A stretch of 64,000 nt of DNA from Bradyrhizobium sp. CCBAU 53340 (GTDB taxonomy: Bacteria; Pseudomonadota; Alphaproteobacteria; Rhizobiales; Xanthobacteraceae). Below the pieces are notes generated by a model. That model searched no databases, was not told where the DNA came from, and saw only the letters and a list, made by a program, of their open reading frames with translations. The stretch is from positions 992,001 through 1,056,000 of the forward strand of contig NZ_CP030055.1 of NCBI RefSeq assembly GCF_015291645.1. The letters run 5' to 3'. Both the position numbers and the translations under genes were made by a program. Shown here one piece after another: positions 62,361-64,000 of this stretch (positions within the stretch are counted from its first letter, which is position 1; each line of letters starts with the position of its first letter).

Positions 62361-63761
62361 ATGAGCCGCTACGAGCAGGACTTCCTCGGACAGCGTGAGA
62401 TCGCCGACGACATCTACTACGGCGTCCAGACCATCCGTGGAAAGGAGAACTTCCACATCACCGGCATTCCGATGAACCAGGAGCCTTACTTCGTGAAGGC
62501 GTTGGGTTACGTGAAGAAGGCCGCGGCGATGGCCAACCGCGATCTCGGCGCGATCGATGCCAAGGTCGCCGATGCGATCATCCTCGGTTGCGATCGCGTC
62601 ATTGCCGGCGACATGATGGAGCAATTCGTCACCGACTTCATCCAGGGCGGCGCCGGCACCTCGACCAACATGAACGCCAATGAGGTGATCGCCAACCTCG
62701 CGCTGGAATCGCTCGGCTTCGCCAAGGGCGACTATCAGCATGTCAGTCCCAACGACCACGTCAATTACGGCCAGTCGACCAACGACACCTATCCGAGCGC
62801 GTTTCGCCTCGCCCTGATCCTGCGGCTCGAAAGCTACATGACGGCGCTGCGCCAGCTCCAGGAAGCCTTCTTCGCCAAGGGCCGCGAGTTCGACCGTGTG
62901 CTGAAGATGGGCCGCACGCATCTCCAGGACGCGGTCCCGATGTCGCTCGGCGCCGAATTCAAGGGATGGGGTACCACCATCGGCGAGGAGGTCGACCGCA
63001 TCTCGGAAGCGCGTGCGCTGCTGCGCGAAATCAATCTCGGCGCTACCGCGATCGGCACCTCCGTGACGGCCGCGGTCGGCTATCCAAAACTCGCAGTCCG
63101 GCACTTGAGCGCACTTACCGGCGTCGACTTCATCCTCGCCGGCGATCTGGTCGAAGCGACGTCGGACACCGGCGCTTATGTGCAGCTCTCCGGCGTGCTC
63201 AAGCGCACCGCGAGCAAGCTGACCAAAATCTGCAACGACATCCGCCTGCTCGCTTCGGGCCCGCGCGCCGGCTTCAATGAGATCAATCTGCCGCAATTGC
63301 AGCCGGGCTCATCGATCATGCCGGGCAAGGTCAATCCCGTGATCCCCGAGGTCGTCAACCAGACCAGCTTCCTTGTCATCGGCCTCGACACCACGGTGAC
63401 GCTGGCGGCCAGTGCCGGCCAGCTCCAGCTCAACGTGATGGAGCCGGTGATCTCGTTCGCGCTGTTCTTCTCGATCCGCACCATGGAACGTGCGGTCAAC
63501 AGCCTGCGCGAGAATTGCGTCGTCGGCATCACCGCCAACGAGGACCACACTCGCAACATGGTGCTGAACTCGCTCGGCATCGTGACCGTGCTGAAGCCGC
63601 TGCTCGGCTACAAGCAATGCGCCGAAATCGCGCGCGAGGGCTACAAGAGCGGCAAGTCGCTGCACCAGATCGTCGTGACCGAACGCAAGCTGCTGACGCA
63701 GGAGAAATGGGACGAGATGTTCTCGTTCGAGCGGCTGATCAATCCGGATTTGATCGGGTAG
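62361..63761 (+). CDS. aspA: Aspartate ammonia-lyase
   Basis: The product is 466 residues from the ATG at 62361, preceded by CAAGGAG. The fumarase/aspartase superfamily signature GSSIMPGKVNPV lies near residue 320. GQSTNDTYPSAFRLA near 140 and GRTHLQDAVPMSLG near 185 complete the active-site set. The family form MSRYEQDFLGQREIADDIYYG is that of AspA. It reversibly splits aspartate to fumarate and ammonia. A longer in-frame start at 62286 reads into the upstream gene and is not used. Confidence 0.92.
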   Translation: MSRYEQDFLGQREIADDIYYGVQTIRGKENFHITGIPMNQEPYFVKALGYVKKAAAMANRDLGAIDAKVADAIILGCDRVIAGDMMEQFVTDFIQGGAGTSTNMNANEVIANLALESLGFAKGDYQHVSPNDHVNYGQSTNDTYPSAFRLALILRLESYMTALRQLQEAFFAKGREFDRVLKMGRTHLQDAVPMSLGAEFKGWGTTIGEEVDRISEARALLREINLGATAIGTSVTAAVGYPKLAVRHLSALTGVDFILAGDLVEATSDTGAYVQLSGVLKRTASKLTKICNDIRLLASGPRAGFNEINLPQLQPGSSIMPGKVNPVIPEVVNQTSFLVIGLDTTVTLAASAGQLQLNVMEPVISFALFFSIRTMERAVNSLRENCVVGITANEDHTRNMVLNSLGIVTVLKPLLGYKQCAEIAREGYKSGKSLHQIVVTERKLLTQEKWDEMFSFERLINPDLIG

Positions 63762-63785
63762 TTCTTTGTAATCCGCAGCTCTTCC

Positions 63786-63902
63786 CGTCATTGCGAGGAG
63801 CTCGCGACAAAATTGCGTAGCAATTTTGCGCTGATGCGACGAAGCAATCCATGGTCTTTCCGCAGAGACAGTCTGGATTGCTTCGCTTCGCTCGCAATGA
63901 CG
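63786..63902. repeat. Palindromic intergenic repeat, family D
   Basis: CGTCATTGCGAGGAG starts the element and its reverse complement-like CTCGCAATGACG closes it at 63902. An inner hairpin, CAAAATTGC and GCAATTTTG around GTA (63808-63828), and GAAGCAATCCA with TGGATTGCTTC, add further symmetry. A half copy stands at 32461-32490. It follows the aspA gene. The remaining 98 bases to the window end show no clear gene. Confidence 0.85.
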
Positions 63903-64000
63903 ACGGGGGCAGGCGGCCGGGGCGGAATTCCGCGCGTTGGAATTGCGGCTACGCCATCCGCGACGGCGCCACAACGCAATACTTGACAGTGGAAAGATTG

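Overview
The window is high-GC alphaproteobacterial chromosome, most likely Bradyrhizobium or a close relative in the Nitrobacteraceae. The evidence is the strong G/C third-position bias, a TrcR (DUF1013) regulator, an NdvA/ChvA-type glucan exporter, a TAXI-TRAP transporter with DUF1850, EcfG-type and FixK-type promoter motifs, and several families of palindromic intergenic repeats of the kind seen in these genomes. I see no tRNA, rRNA, CRISPR array, insertion sequence or prophage. Nearly all the DNA is coding, and the gene content is chromosomal metabolism plus envelope functions.

Layout. 1-4.2 kb: the end of an RTX protein, a LysR regulator, and a divergent operon of a DAACS-family symporter with the ureide genes allA and allE. 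4.2-12.3 kb: a complete malonate decarboxylase locus. mdcA-C-D-E-G-B-H lie on the minus strand. madL-madM and an MdcY-like GntR regulator lie on the plus strand. The shared intergenic region carries repeated GTATNCG-type sites and a short coupled leader ORF. 12.4-17.4 kb: a LuxR-type regulator, a full two-lobed pepsin-like aspartic protease (rare in bacteria), and a hybrid histidine kinase with a consensus EcfG-type promoter. 17.6-21 kb: small-molecule oxidoreductases and hydrolases and a small secreted His/Gly/Tyr-rich protein. 21.3-24 kb: a membrane-bound GGDEF-EAL protein.

24.2-32.4 kb: lipid and acyl-CoA functions (acyl-CoA ligase, oleate hydratase, a two-subunit CoA-transferase), a TTC38-like TPR protein and an aldo/keto reductase. 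32.7-36.2 kb: thioesterase, NUDIX hydrolase, a probable diverged lytic transglycosylase and small secreted proteins. 36.4-40.8 kb: a TAXI-TRAP uptake system with DUF1850 and a dehydrogenase. 41-45.8 kb: a membrane protein, a CPA1 antiporter and two tandem exported TPR proteins with LprI-like C-termini. 45.9-49.1 kb: propionyl-CoA synthetase, a lipoprotein and an OmpW-type porin behind a FixK/FNR box. 49.5-52.9 kb: trcR divergent from ispH-thrB-rnhA. 53-59.5 kb: peroxiredoxin, DUF924, FadD, a D,D-carboxypeptidase and NdvA. 59.5-64 kb: a probable decayed gene, an EcfG-preceded secreted protein, a HisE-like protein, a YqaA/DedA-family membrane protein and aspartate ammonia-lyase.

The most notable observations are the bacterial pepsin homologue, the three GGAAC-N17-GTT promoters (one before a hybrid kinase, two before small secreted proteins), the motif changes in the ureide-linked symporter, the malonate control region, and the tandem TPR-LprI pair. 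All functional calls come from reading motifs and family resemblance by eye. No database search or folding program was run.
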